Source: Pseudoalteromonas phenolica (GTDB lineage Bacteria; Pseudomonadota; Gammaproteobacteria; Enterobacterales; Alteromonadaceae). Taken from it: a stretch of DNA of 64,000 bases. The notes beneath the pieces are model-generated. The model searched no databases, was not told the DNA's origin, and saw nothing but the letters and a program-made list of their open reading frames with translations. The DNA is taken from contig NZ_PNEC01000004.1 in assembly GCF_005886345.1 (NCBI RefSeq), forward strand, positions 124,001 through 188,000, written 5' to 3'. A program made the position numbers and the translations under genes. Shown piece by piece: positions 1 to 9,705 of this stretch (positions are counted from its first letter, which is position 1; each line of letters opens with the position of its first letter).

Positions 1-2
1 CA

Positions 3-134
3 AGAGAGGCGCTGCCTATGGCAAATATAAGTGCCGAGCCTGAATCAAAAAGTAAATTAAAGCAATTTGCTCCATTGTTATCGTTTATTTTGGCAAGTTA
101 TCTGTTTGGTTTTGCCGCCGCCTTTATTTTTTAA
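3..134 (+). CDS. C-terminal fragment of an unknown membrane protein
   Basis: This reading frame is open from the left edge of the window and ends in TAA just before the GspB-like gene. The visible 43 residues end in a hydrophobic segment of about 20 residues (FAPLLSFILASYLFGFAAAF), so the protein ends in or just after a membrane helix. The stop lies only 11 bases before the next start, which suggests one operon. GspB-type genes often follow a GspA/ExeA ATPase, but nothing visible here identifies that family. The product is unrecognised. Confidence 0.5.
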   Translation, partial: REALPMANISAEPESKSKLKQFAPLLSFILASYLFGFAAAFIF

Positions 135-145
135 GAAGTATGATT

Positions 146-1219
146 ATGTCTTTTATTGATGCCGCATTTAAACAATCGCAAACCGCTAATAATACCGAGC
201 AAGCACATTTAGCGTATCAACAAACTAAGCAACTGGCTTTTTATAAAAAGCTATCTATGGGATTAGCGGCAATTACAATAAGTACTGTATTTGCTACTGC
301 TGGGTTTTATAGTGGGAAATATTTACAAAGCCAGTCTCAGCAATCTTCGGTAATAGAACCCAAAGAGTCATCTAAGAAAGAAAATATTGAGGAAAATACA
401 AAATCTCTAAAAGTGGTTGATCAGCCTTCAAATCAAGTAACGATTAACTCAGAACAAGCCCAGACTGCTTCAATACCTCAAGTTGCTGCCTCGACAGAGC
501 AATATCAGTGGATGTCTGTACAAGTTGGATTAGATGCGCAAGGTAAACCGGTATACACGCAACAGTTAGTGCCAGTTTCTGCTATTGTGAACCCAGGGCA
601 AACCACTGCACGTGCAAATATCCCAAAAGATCAGAATATGAGTGCAGTGACAGAAGATTTGAGTCAATATCGTGTATTAGGCAAATCACTTGAATCAAAT
701 ACGTCAATGCCGGCTCAACAGGAAGATTTAAGTCAATATCGAGTTTTAGGTAAGCCTTTATCTGAGAGCTCTAATATTCAAACAAGTGTTTTAGAAGAAA
801 ATGTAGAAAAAAACTTGAATGTCACGAGTGAAAATCAAGTACTTGAAAATGAAGTGTTACTGGCAGATGAAGCCGCAGCTCGACTTAAAGCCGCTTTTGA
901 TTTAGCCGTGGCTGAAACAGAGAATAAAGATTTTTCGAGTCAAGAAATAGAAGAACCCCAATCTAGTGAAGAGCAAACGCGTTTAGCAATAGAGTTATTA
1001 CCAGCAAGGACACAAATAGCGATTGGTAAATTGACGTATCAAGCCCACATATATGCATCTTTAGAGCATAAACGTTGGATAAAGATCAACGGCGTAGAGT
1101 TATATGAAGGAGATAAAATAAATGGCATGAGGTTATTAGAAATTGCTCCGGAGTCAAGTGTGTTTAGGTTTCAAGGCTATGACTTTACTGTAAAAGCCAT
1201 GCAAGATTGGCAGCCATAA
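146..1219 (+). CDS. GspB-like type II secretion accessory protein
   Basis: The 357-residue protein resembles the GspB/ExeB/PulB family, which helps assemble or localise the type II secretion outer-membrane secretin. It begins MSFIDAAFKQS, like the MSFILDALKKS start typical of GspB proteins, so I prefer the second ATG; an AAGAAG sequence lies 7 bases before it. One membrane helix follows at about residues 38-58, then a long Gln/Glu/Ser-rich periplasmic linker. The C-terminal part, about residues 285-355, matches the GspB periplasmic domain (SLEHKRWIKINGVELYEGD). The linker holds a direct repeat of DLSQYRVLGK (bases about 655-690 and 724-759). No other secretion gene is visible, so the role is inferred from similarity. 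Confidence 0.8.
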   Translation: MSFIDAAFKQSQTANNTEQAHLAYQQTKQLAFYKKLSMGLAAITISTVFATAGFYSGKYLQSQSQQSSVIEPKESSKKENIEENTKSLKVVDQPSNQVTINSEQAQTASIPQVAASTEQYQWMSVQVGLDAQGKPVYTQQLVPVSAIVNPGQTTARANIPKDQNMSAVTEDLSQYRVLGKSLESNTSMPAQQEDLSQYRVLGKPLSESSNIQTSVLEENVEKNLNVTSENQVLENEVLLADEAAARLKAAFDLAVAETENKDFSSQEIEEPQSSEEQTRLAIELLPARTQIAIGKLTYQAHIYASLEHKRWIKINGVELYEGDKINGMRLLEIAPESSVFRFQGYDFTVKAMQDWQP

Positions 1220-1279
1220 TGACACTGAACGTGTGGAATTCGAGTTACACAGAGCCTAAGTGAGTTTTTTGTGACTGCA

Positions 1280-2488
1280 TTAGGGTAAGACTGAGTGCTT
1301 GAAAAACTTAATTAAATCTAGGCCGAACTCTTCAGGCTTTATTGCAGCTTCTAGCTCATCAGTACAGTGTTTCTCTGCTAAATCTATGTTTTCGACAGCG
1401 AGGTGATACATTGATTTGGCACTGTAAAATACTTTAACAATTGGCTTTAAAGGTTGTGCTGGGTTTGAGCTTGTGACCATGCCTATTCTTTGAGATTTCA
1501 ACTTAACCAAAGACCCAACAGGGTAGAGACCAATGCAATTGATAAACTCATTCAATAACTTTTCGTCAAAGTGTTGAGGGCTACTTTCACGTAAAATTTT
1601 GAAAGCTTGGATGGGGGGGAGTGCTTTTTTATAGACTCTTTCAGCAGTTAATGCATCAAATACATCGACAATAGAGGCCATTCTAACAAATTGAGATATT
1701 TCGCTATGACTGAGACCGTTAGGGTAGCCAGAGCCATCTAAACGCTCATGATGCGAGCCAGCTATTTCACAGCTAATTTTAGATAAACCTGCTTCACTGA
1801 CAATATCAAAGCTAAACTGAGCGTGTTGCTTCATTTGCTCAAATTCCTTATCACTTAATTTACCTTGCTTATTGAGAACTGTATCATCCACTTTTATTTT
1901 ACCAATATCATGGAGCAAGGCGCCGGTAGCGAGCTCTTCAATAATATGTTTATTCAAACGCAAATGCTTAGCAAATATAGTAATAAGTGTGGCAACGTTC
2001 ACTGAGTGCTCGAGTAGATAAGCGTCTTTTTGTTTGATCATTGCAATACAAGATAATGCATCTTGATTACGGAATATTGAATCTATAAAGCCATTTGCTA
2101 CTTCTTTAAAAGCCTCGACATCAATAGGGTTGCCCGCCTTTAAATCAGCAAAAGCCTTTTCTTGAAGTGCCTTGGCTTCCTCTACAAGCTTCACGGCTTG
2201 ATTTATTTCAGCACTCATTGCGGTCGATTTATGCCAAGGATTTAGGTCTTCTTGGACTTCATTTTGCATTGGCGTATCTGTTGCTGCAATACTATGCTTG
2301 CTGATATTCAAGTCGAGAGTTTTATCTGGATCGACCTCAACTTTTAAAATACCAGCAGAAGCGAGTTTGTTGATACTTGCTTGTGACTTAACCCAACCTT
2401 GAGTCTTGATTTGCACACTGCCTGTTTGCTCTAACACGCTGACAACAAACATACCAGGTTGAAGCTCTTTTATGTTTATGCTCTTCAC
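1280..2488 (-). CDS. HD-GYP domain cyclic di-GMP phosphodiesterase
   Basis: The 402-residue cytoplasmic protein has an N-terminal DUF3391-type region (about residues 1-120) and an HD-GYP domain (about 145-330). The metal-binding HDIGK lies near residue 193 and HHERLDGSGYP near 246, so the catalytic signature is complete. HD-GYP proteins hydrolyse cyclic di-GMP to pGpG and GMP, lowering the signal that promotes biofilm and sessile life. The gene stands alone, convergent with the GspB-like gene. The diguanylate cyclase at about 15 kb does the opposite reaction. Family assignment is firm; the process it controls cannot be read from the sequence. Confidence 0.9.
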   Translation of the reverse strand: MKSINIKELQPGMFVVSVLEQTGSVQIKTQGWVKSQASINKLASAGILKVEVDPDKTLDLNISKHSIAATDTPMQNEVQEDLNPWHKSTAMSAEINQAVKLVEEAKALQEKAFADLKAGNPIDVEAFKEVANGFIDSIFRNQDALSCIAMIKQKDAYLLEHSVNVATLITIFAKHLRLNKHIIEELATGALLHDIGKIKVDDTVLNKQGKLSDKEFEQMKQHAQFSFDIVSEAGLSKISCEIAGSHHERLDGSGYPNGLSHSEISQFVRMASIVDVFDALTAERVYKKALPPIQAFKILRESSPQHFDEKLLNEFINCIGLYPVGSLVKLKSQRIGMVTSSNPAQPLKPIVKVFYSAKSMYHLAVENIDLAEKHCTDELEAAIKPEEFGLDLIKFFKHSVLP

Positions 2489-2801
2489 TGTACTTTCTTT
2501 TTTATTGCTGTTTATTTTAGCCTAGCAAAAGATGCTTAAAAGAACAGTTGAGTAATAGCAATCTTATAAATTAATAGACCATTCTAGCTAGCTAAATAGC
2601 CCACTAGCTCCTTTAAGGTTTTTCTTTTATAGAACATGTGCATACCATAATTTTTTATCGTTACTTGATAATTTCTGGTAACTGGTTACCATGCCAAAAA
2701 TGAGTCGTCAATTTAATGCAATTGGTATAAGACCATGAAAATTAAAAAAGCCTGCACTCCTTTATTAAAAGTACAGGCTTTTTAAAAGTGAACGAAGATT
2801 A
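2489..2801. other. Intergenic region between HD-GYP gene and putA
   Basis: This 313-bp AT-rich stretch holds the putA terminator at its right end and the promoter region of the HD-GYP gene at its left. It also holds a perfect gapped dyad, TGGTAAC-TG-GTTACCA, at 2676-2691, which could be an operator. I see no small gene. Confidence 0.5.
2744..2784 (-). terminator. Rho-independent terminator of putA
   Basis: On the minus strand, shortly after the putA stop, arms AAAAAGCCTGTACTTTTA and AGTGCAGGCTTTTTT can pair around a short AT-rich loop and are followed by T residues. Position and form fit transcription termination of putA. Confidence 0.75.
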
Positions 2802-5800
2802 TTATTCGTCGTCTTCGACCAATGTCATCAGTGATGTGTTACCACCAGACGCCGTTGTATCGATACTGATGGTCTTTTCTGTTACTAGACGGTTAAGTAG
2901 CGTATCGTAGTATTCAGCGCTGATAACAGGCAGGATAGCGCCTTTACGTGCAGCCATTTGCGTGCTGAAGTAACCTTTACGTGCACAGCCACTGCCTACT
3001 ACAGTTGCTGCAAGGTGATCATGAGCCAATACAGCAGGAAGTTGATTAAGCTTAGCAACCTGCATAACACCTTCAGCTACGCCGCAGCTGATTAACTTGT
3101 CTCTAAAAGCAAGTGCTTCTTCGTGGAATAAGTCAGACACTACAGTGATCACGGTGTTACCAGCAGCAAGCGAAGTAATGATAGACATTACCCAGAAGTT
3201 AAATGAGGTGTCTTTATCTGCAAAACAAACAACACAACCGCGAGGCTCGTAACGAATTGTATTTGATTCACCTGTAGGGCCAGGAAGTTGTACAACTTTG
3301 CTTAAACGTTTTTCAACACGGATAATTTGCTCACGTGCATCAGCTAAAGTGTGCGATAAGTCATCAGCAAGCTGATCCATAATCTCAACATTAGCAAGTT
3401 TCGCTAATAACTGACGTACCACAGATACGCGATTGTTTAACGGCATTGCACGCCACGCTTTTTCATCACGCATTGAGTTTTGCATTAGCTGGCTAACTTG
3501 CTCTTGTGCACCTTGGAAAGCTTTAAGTTCTTCAGCATCAACTTGTACGTTAGTAACTTGACGGTTATCTGGTGTCTTATTCTCTTTTACTAGGCGAGAT
3601 AAGTAGTTAGGGCCACCAGCTTTAGGACCAGTACCAGAAAGACCACGACCACCGAACGGCTGAACACCAACAACTGCACCGATCATGTTACGGTTGATGT
3701 AAATGTTGCCTGCGCGAGATTGCTTAGCTAGGTAGTTTGCACGCTCTTCAATACGTGAGTGAATACCCATTGTTAAGCCAAAGCCAGTGCCGTTCACTTG
3801 GTCGATTACTTTATCGATTTCAGTGCCTTTGAAGCGGATCACGTGTACACATGGGCCGAATACTTCTTTCTTAAGTACAGATAGGTCTTTGATCTCATAT
3901 AAACGAGGCGCAAAGAAGAAGTGACCTGTTTCACCCATATCAGGAAGCGGACACTCAAAATGCAGTGTTGCATTGCCTTTTAAGTACTCTACGTGTTCAG
4001 TAAGGGCGCTATGGGCTTTTTGGTCGATTACCGGGCCTACATCCGTTGAAAGGTAAGCAGGATCGCCAACGTGTAGCTCTTTCATTGCACCTTTGATCAT
4101 GCTGATCACTTTGTCTGCAATTTCTTCTTGTACAAATAGTACACGAAGTGCTGAACAACGCTGACCTGCAGATTGGAAACCTGAAGAGATTACATCGTCA
4201 ACAACTTGCTCAGGCAGCGCCGTTGAGTCAACGATCATACAGTTTTGACCACCGGTTTCAGCAATCAGGGGGACTTGGTCGCCACCACGCTCAGCAAGGG
4301 TTTGTGAAATACGCGTACCTGTCTCGGTTGAACCTGTGAACATTACGGCTTGAATACGCTCGTCAGGTACAATCACCTGACCAACTTTACTACCGCGTGC
4401 GATAACAGGCTGAACTACGTTTTCAGGTAAACCCACTTGCTTCATTAGGTCGATAGTGCGAAGTGCCACCAGTGATGTTTGCTCTGCAGGTTTAGCAATA
4501 ACTGTGTTACCAGTCACGATTGCCGCTGCTACTTGGCCTAAGAAAATCGCTAGTGGGAAGTTCCAAGGGCTGATACATAAAATCACACCGCGTGGAGAGA
4601 AACGCTCGTCTAAAGAAAGCTCTTCAGCTTTTGCTGCGTAGTAACGACAGAAATCAACCGCTTCACGTACTTCATCGATACCATCTTGAGTAACTTTACC
4701 AGCTTCTTTAATACACAGTGCGATTAGCTCATCACGGTGATCTTCTAATATATCACCCGTACGACGAAGAATGTCTGCGCGCTCGTTGATTGGCACTTTT
4801 GACCAAGCTTCGAATGCTTGTTCAGCGTTCGTTACTAGTTGCTTCATTTCAGCTTCGTCTTGGTGACGAATTGAACCTAGTACTTCATCGTGATTTGCAG
4901 GGTTAATTACCGCTTCGTGACCTTCAGGTACATCGTTGTGCGTAATTAAGTTTTTCTCTACCCAAGCATTTAAGTTTTCACGCATTGGCGTGATGTGGTT
5001 AATGTTGGTTAAGTCTAAACCTTTAGAGTTGTTGCGCTCTGCACCGAACATATCGATAGGCATGATAATTTGCGTATTACGCTTGTTGCGTAAGCGCTGA
5101 ATCTTTTCTACAGGATCTTCTAATAGGCTTTCAACCGGCTTACTCTCATCAACAATCGCGTTAACGAATGACGAGTTTGCACCGTTTTCTAATAGACGAC
5201 GAACTAGGTAAGCAAGTAGGTCTTCGTGCTGACCTACTGGCGCGTATACACGACACTGTACTTTGTCTTCGGTGACAACTTGGTTGTATAGTGAGTCACC
5301 CATGCCATGTAGACACTGGAATTCGAAGTTGTTGTATTCGCCGTTTGCTAGCTCAAGGATTGTTGCTGCAGAGTAAGCGTTGTGCGTTGCGAATTGAGGG
5401 AAGATCACATCACGTGCGTTCATTAGTTTAATCGCACAGGCTTTGTAAGATACGTCAGTGCTCGCTTTACGTGTGAATACTGGGAAGCCTTCAAGGCCAT
5501 CAGCTTGAGTTAGTTTTACTTCAGTATCCCAGTAAGCGCCTTTAACAAGACGAACCATCATTTTACGGCCAACGCGACGACATAGCGATTCTAACCAGTC
5601 AACAACCCAGATAGCACGCTTTTGATATGCTTGCATTGCAAGACCGAACCCATTCCAGTCACCTAATGCTTCATCAGAGAATACCGCTTCGATGATGTCT
5701 AAAGAAATATCTAAACGGTCTGCTTCTTCTGCATCCACAGTGAAGTTGATGTCATATTGTTTAGCTGCAAGTGCAAGCTCTTTTAGTTTAGGAACTAGCT

Positions 5801-6605
5801 CTTCCATTACGCGTTCACGATGTGTGAATTCATAACGAGGGTGAATCGCAGAAAGCTTTACAGAAATACCAGGGCTCTTGATTGGACCACGGCCATTAGC
5901 TGCTTTACCAATGACATGAATTGCTGTCATGTAGCTGTTGAAGTAACGCTCAGCGTCGGCCATGGTGCGGGCACCTTCACCTAGCATGTCATAAGAATAA
6001 GCATAGCCTTGTGCTTCTTTTTCTTTTGCACGTTCTAGGGCTGCTTCAATGGTTGTGCCCATTACGAACTGCTGACCCATGATCTTCATTGCGTATTGTA
6101 CAGATTTACGGATAGCTGGCTCGCCAATGCGACCCATAGTACGCTTTAGCAAACCAAACTGTTCTTCTTTTGATTTATCTGCGTAGTCAACCATCTTGCC
6201 TGTTAGCAATAAGCCCCAACTTGATGCGTTAACAAATAGAGAGTCACTGTTACCTAAGTGAGCGCTCCAGTCACCTTGACTTAGCTTGTCACGAATTAGT
6301 TCGTCTTGTGTTTCTTTGTCTGGCACACGAAGCAAAGCTTCTGCTAAACACATTAACACCACGCCCTCTTCAGAAGATAAAGAATATTCTTCTAATAGCG
6401 CATCAACACCGCCTTTACCTTTTTGGTCTTGACGAATGTTTAATACCATTTGACGCGCGCGCTCCCAAGCACGGCTTCGAGCAGAAACACCAACTTCTGC
6501 TAAAGGCAAAATCTGATCGATGACTTGTTCTTCATCGATGCGATAAAAGTCTCGGATCTTTTGACGGATCGGACATTGGGTTATTAAGTCGCCTTTAAAT
6601 AGCAT
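2802..6605 (-). CDS. putA: Bifunctional proline dehydrogenase / P5C dehydrogenase
   Basis: PutA oxidises proline to glutamate in two steps, using FAD and then NAD+, with channelled P5C; it acts at the inner membrane and passes electrons to quinone. The 1267-residue protein has a proline dehydrogenase helical region and barrel (about residues 60-490; RLVKGAYWD near 353, LRRLLENGANSSFVN-type end near 470). The aldehyde dehydrogenase module covers about 560-1035, with catalytic Glu783 (AETGGQ) and Cys817 (GQRCSALR). A further ALDH-like C-terminal domain follows. It lacks the N-terminal ribbon-helix-helix DNA-binding domain of E. coli PutA, so it should not repress its own gene. That job probably falls to the divergent Lrp-type gene at 6746. 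AGAGGG lies before the ATG. Confidence 0.97.
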   Translation of the reverse strand: MLFKGDLITQCPIRQKIRDFYRIDEEQVIDQILPLAEVGVSARSRAWERARQMVLNIRQDQKGKGGVDALLEEYSLSSEEGVVLMCLAEALLRVPDKETQDELIRDKLSQGDWSAHLGNSDSLFVNASSWGLLLTGKMVDYADKSKEEQFGLLKRTMGRIGEPAIRKSVQYAMKIMGQQFVMGTTIEAALERAKEKEAQGYAYSYDMLGEGARTMADAERYFNSYMTAIHVIGKAANGRGPIKSPGISVKLSAIHPRYEFTHRERVMEELVPKLKELALAAKQYDINFTVDAEEADRLDISLDIIEAVFSDEALGDWNGFGLAMQAYQKRAIWVVDWLESLCRRVGRKMMVRLVKGAYWDTEVKLTQADGLEGFPVFTRKASTDVSYKACAIKLMNARDVIFPQFATHNAYSAATILELANGEYNNFEFQCLHGMGDSLYNQVVTEDKVQCRVYAPVGQHEDLLAYLVRRLLENGANSSFVNAIVDESKPVESLLEDPVEKIQRLRNKRNTQIIMPIDMFGAERNNSKGLDLTNINHITPMRENLNAWVEKNLITHNDVPEGHEAVINPANHDEVLGSIRHQDEAEMKQLVTNAEQAFEAWSKVPINERADILRRTGDILEDHRDELIALCIKEAGKVTQDGIDEVREAVDFCRYYAAKAEELSLDERFSPRGVILCISPWNFPLAIFLGQVAAAIVTGNTVIAKPAEQTSLVALRTIDLMKQVGLPENVVQPVIARGSKVGQVIVPDERIQAVMFTGSTETGTRISQTLAERGGDQVPLIAETGGQNCMIVDSTALPEQVVDDVISSGFQSAGQRCSALRVLFVQEEIADKVISMIKGAMKELHVGDPAYLSTDVGPVIDQKAHSALTEHVEYLKGNATLHFECPLPDMGETGHFFFAPRLYEIKDLSVLKKEVFGPCVHVIRFKGTEIDKVIDQVNGTGFGLTMGIHSRIEERANYLAKQSRAGNIYINRNMIGAVVGVQPFGGRGLSGTGPKAGGPNYLSRLVKENKTPDNRQVTNVQVDAEELKAFQGAQEQVSQLMQNSMRDEKAWRAMPLNNRVSVVRQLLAKLANVEIMDQLADDLSHTLADAREQIIRVEKRLSKVVQLPGPTGESNTIRYEPRGCVVCFADKDTSFNFWVMSIITSLAAGNTVITVVSDLFHEEALAFRDKLISCGVAEGVMQVAKLNQLPAVLAHDHLAATVVGSGCARKGYFSTQMAARKGAILPVISAEYYDTLLNRLVTEKTISIDTTASGGNTSLMTLVEDDE

Positions 6606-6745
6606 AATGTGAACCCTCTATAATTTTGTAAGGTGATAAAAATTTTGTGCATTGTATATAAATTGCAGCAGGATATGCTGGTTTAATTTAGCTGTTTACG
6701 GTAATTTACGGGGTAAATTCAAAATAATTCAGCATAAAATCCTGT
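6606..6745. promoter_or_regulatory. Divergent putA/putR control region
   Basis: This 140-bp AT-rich gap separates the divergent starts of putA and the Lrp-type regulator. Divergent proline genes in other Proteobacteria are controlled by such a regulator from the shared gap, so binding sites are expected here. I could not assign an exact operator or -35/-10 pair with confidence. Confidence 0.5.
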
Positions 6746-7225
6746 ATGACAACTTCAATTAAAACACGTGTGCTTGATCGCATTGATTTAGCTATTTTAG
6801 ACGCTCTACACAAAAACGGCAGAATTTCGAATGTAAACCTCGCTAAGGCAGTAAACTTAAGCCCCAGCCCGTGTTTAGACAGAGTCAAAAAGCTAGAAAG
6901 TGAAGGCTATATAGAAGGGTACAGTGCTAGATTAAACCCTGAAAAATTGGGCCAACATTTGGTTGCCCATGTTGAGATCACCTTAAAGAGCTCGACTGAA
7001 TCTGTATTTGAAACCTTTAAACAGCATATTGTACTGATCCCCAATGTCGTAAGTTGCGATATGGTTGCAGGGGGCTTTGATTACTTAGTGAAAATCCGTG
7101 TACCAGACATGACTGTCTATCGTGAAGTATTGGGGCAAATCGTTGAAATTCCAGGGGTAGGTACAAACCACACTTATATGGTGATTGAACATGTAAAACC
7201 AGATTTAGGGGTTGGAGTGCTCTAA
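6746..7225 (+). CDS. putR: Lrp/AsnC-family regulator, probable proline-responsive PutR
   Basis: The 159-residue protein has an N-terminal AsnC-type helix-turn-helix (about residues 10-65; LDRIDLAILDALHKNGRIS, then NLAKAVNLSPSPCLDRVKKL) and a C-terminal RAM ligand-binding domain (about 75-150; GGFDYLVKIRVPDM). Lrp-type proteins form dimers to octamers and respond to amino acids. Its position divergent from putA matches PutR/BkdR-like activators that turn on putA when proline is present. The specific role is inferred from that position. A bidirectional terminator lies about 95 bases downstream. Confidence 0.85.
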   Translation: MTTSIKTRVLDRIDLAILDALHKNGRISNVNLAKAVNLSPSPCLDRVKKLESEGYIEGYSARLNPEKLGQHLVAHVEITLKSSTESVFETFKQHIVLIPNVVSCDMVAGGFDYLVKIRVPDMTVYREVLGQIVEIPGVGTNHTYMVIEHVKPDLGVGVL

Positions 7226-7318
7226 GCTAAGTTATGTGATTTATAGAGCCTAACCTATTAAAAGCTAGTAGTACATTCATATATCTATAAGCTTTTGCTC
7301 GCTTAATCGATAAATAAA

Positions 7319-7341
7319 AAAGCCGTGCATTGCACGGCTTT
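7319..7341. terminator. Bidirectional rho-independent terminator
   Basis: A perfect short stem AAAGCCGTGC / GCACGGCTTT with A and T tracts lies between the putR stop and the stop of the minus-strand lipoprotein gene, so it can serve both. Confidence 0.8.
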
Positions 7342-7362
7342 AAGTCCAGTTTACTTTATAAA

Positions 7363-9435
7363 TTAAGAACCACCAGTACCAGTTACTTCACGTTCAATAA
7401 CATCACAAGTGGTAGGTAAGTCTAGTACTTGTTCAGTTACAGAACCCTCAGCAACAGTGAACTCAGCACCAGTCACATATGTAAATGTAGCCGCGTCATA
7501 ACCAGAAAGTTTGTAAGTACCTTCTTTAAGGTTGTCAATAGTGGCTGAACCGCTGTTATCTGTGTAAGCATATGTTACAAAGTTATTATTTGCGTCTAAA
7601 ACATATAGCCATGTAGAAGTTGCAACAGGTTCAGGTGCTACATCAAACTCATCTGTGTTAGAACATACAATCTGAGTTTTAACAGGTAAATCTACACGAG
7701 CTGGCGGTGTATCAAGTGTAAGAACAACTGTTTTGCCATCTAAAGCACAAACGTCGTCTAACTTAAGTCTACTTGCAGTGCCATCAACAACATTGTCAGT
7801 TGTTTCACCTTCAATACCATCAACCACATTCGCACCGTCGTTGATTAACTGCATAAATACAGAAAATGAAGGTGGGTTTGCAATTGTCGCTTTGTTATAG
7901 AACGGGAACTCGTATCCACGCTTATATTTACGATAACCACCAGACTGAGACTCAACAAGTAAATCAAAAGCAGTTACGTTATCAACAGTACCACCAGCGT
8001 ATTTGATGTCGAAGTTGACTTGACCATTTGTGCCACATTGACCACGGTTAGGCTCACGCCAGTTGAAGAAGTCAAGGTTCCAGTATGATAAGTGAGTTAC
8101 CTGAACAGCAACATCAAACACAGAAGCGTCATCAGGATTTACTTGAGCTACACCGTAGCTTTCGAAAGACCACTCCGCTACATCAGCGTCATAACTCCAT
8201 ACAGGAACAATGTCACCAGCTTTAATTGTACGACCTGGAATCGCAGTGCCATCTGACGATATACAAGCACCCTTACGGAAGTATGCACCATCAGTTGCTT
8301 TTGCTGAGTCTTTCGCGAAAGCAGCTACAGTTTCTTGTGCAAGTTCTCCAGTGTAATTCATTGGGCATGAGTTAGCTGTATTTACGTCTACTTGCATTTT
8401 TACTTCGATACTATTCTTTTTAGCATCTTCACCTTCACCAGTAGAACCAAACTCTTTAACTTTGTTACCTTCTTCGTCAGTAAGTTCGATAGCAACGAAA
8501 CCTGCGGTCGTGAACGCACCAGCTTGAGCAGTTTCTTCAGCGCCGTCTTCATTAGAAGCAGGAACAGGAACAGCTAAGTCTAAACCACCTGGGAAGAAGT
8601 CTAGTGCAGAAGTAGTTCTTGTTTGATCTGAAGCAGGTGCATCATCAGCATTAGCAGCAGCAGTAGAGCTAGCTTCATTGTTAAAGTAAGCGACAGCTAA
8701 CTTAGGCTTACCAGCTAGAGGAACAAGTTCACCCTCAGCATTCTTTGTTAGCATTTTAGAACCGCTTGGGATACTTACAGACACACCGCCTTTGTCATCT
8801 TTTTCTGTTGCATCTTCTTTAGTAACAGTTTTTGCAAGCACAATTGGGTTGCCGTCTGCAGTTTCAATAGTACCGTCGTCGGCGAAAGTAACTGTTTCAT
8901 CTAACTCGATTTCTTCAGCTGCGATAGCAACACCTTCAACTTCTCCACGAGGTGTTAAAATAACGGTCGTAGCGACTTCTGTGTTATCAGTTGAAAGAGA
9001 AACAACAGCACTGTTATTGAAGTATCCATCAGCTGTGAAATTTACAGTAATATCTGTGCCTTCAGCCGACACTTCACTTAAAGAAGCAGCGAAAATACCA
9101 AGGCCAGATGTAATTTGTAATTGCTCCGCAGTAAGCGCTTCACCTTTGGTCGATACTACGTTGTCACCATTTTTTGTGATTCGAACAGTAACAGGTACTT
9201 CAGCTGTACCTAGGTTTTCACCAGCGACATTTTTTACAGCAATTGTGAAGAAGCCAGCTTGCTTTTCAGCTGCTGTACCTTCAGGAATTTTACCTACTTT
9301 TTCAGTAACAGGTGGCTCTGGCACTGGTGGCTTGATATCAATGTTGTTGTCGTTATCGCTGAAACAGCCCGAAAGGCCTAGTGTAACACCCATTGCTAGG
9401 GCAAGTTTGGTTAAATTAAACTTTTTGTTTCCCAT
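7363..9435 (-). CDS. Large secreted lipoprotein with carboxypeptidase-regulatory-like end
   Basis: I place the start at the internal ATG (MGNKKFNLTKLALAMGVT) because AAAGGAAAAGGT precedes it and it gives a clean lipoprotein signal with lipobox LSGC near residue 23. The longer frame upstream has no leader. The mature protein of about 670 residues is acidic and rich in Ala, Thr and Val, with Ig-like beta-strand character. Near the C-terminus, STWLYVLDANNNFVTYAYTDNSGSATIDNL resembles a carboxypeptidase-regulatory-like (beta-sandwich) repeat, and scattered Cys residues could form disulphides. No catalytic motif is visible and function is unknown. The gene stands alone. Confidence 0.8.
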   Translation of the reverse strand: MGNKKFNLTKLALAMGVTLGLSGCFSDNDNNIDIKPPVPEPPVTEKVGKIPEGTAAEKQAGFFTIAVKNVAGENLGTAEVPVTVRITKNGDNVVSTKGEALTAEQLQITSGLGIFAASLSEVSAEGTDITVNFTADGYFNNSAVVSLSTDNTEVATTVILTPRGEVEGVAIAAEEIELDETVTFADDGTIETADGNPIVLAKTVTKEDATEKDDKGGVSVSIPSGSKMLTKNAEGELVPLAGKPKLAVAYFNNEASSTAAANADDAPASDQTRTTSALDFFPGGLDLAVPVPASNEDGAEETAQAGAFTTAGFVAIELTDEEGNKVKEFGSTGEGEDAKKNSIEVKMQVDVNTANSCPMNYTGELAQETVAAFAKDSAKATDGAYFRKGACISSDGTAIPGRTIKAGDIVPVWSYDADVAEWSFESYGVAQVNPDDASVFDVAVQVTHLSYWNLDFFNWREPNRGQCGTNGQVNFDIKYAGGTVDNVTAFDLLVESQSGGYRKYKRGYEFPFYNKATIANPPSFSVFMQLINDGANVVDGIEGETTDNVVDGTASRLKLDDVCALDGKTVVLTLDTPPARVDLPVKTQIVCSNTDEFDVAPEPVATSTWLYVLDANNNFVTYAYTDNSGSATIDNLKEGTYKLSGYDAATFTYVTGAEFTVAEGSVTEQVLDLPTTCDVIEREVTGTGGS

Positions 9436-9705
9436 GATTTTTACCTTTTCCTTTATATTCAAGTAAACTGAGAGTGAACTAATTATAATGCAGATATAAG
9501 AACGCCTTGCCCCGCAATGCAAATTAGTAACTAGAGAATAATAGGTCAATATTTATTCGTCAAGCCAATAAATGATACTTTATTAAAAGTTCATATACAA
9601 ATTAAGTTACGCAATTTTTTGATTAAAATCAGTCCTTTTTATAGGTATTTGGACATTGGTTAAGTAACTATTATTTAACATCTAGAGGGCTGTTTGTATG
9701 AGTTA

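Noticed and set aside
8792..9466. A 224-codon plus-strand frame inside the large lipoprotein gene
   Set aside because: It is antisense to a gene with a clear lipoprotein signal and leader; its Ser/Thr/Val-rich translation is typical of an antisense shadow.
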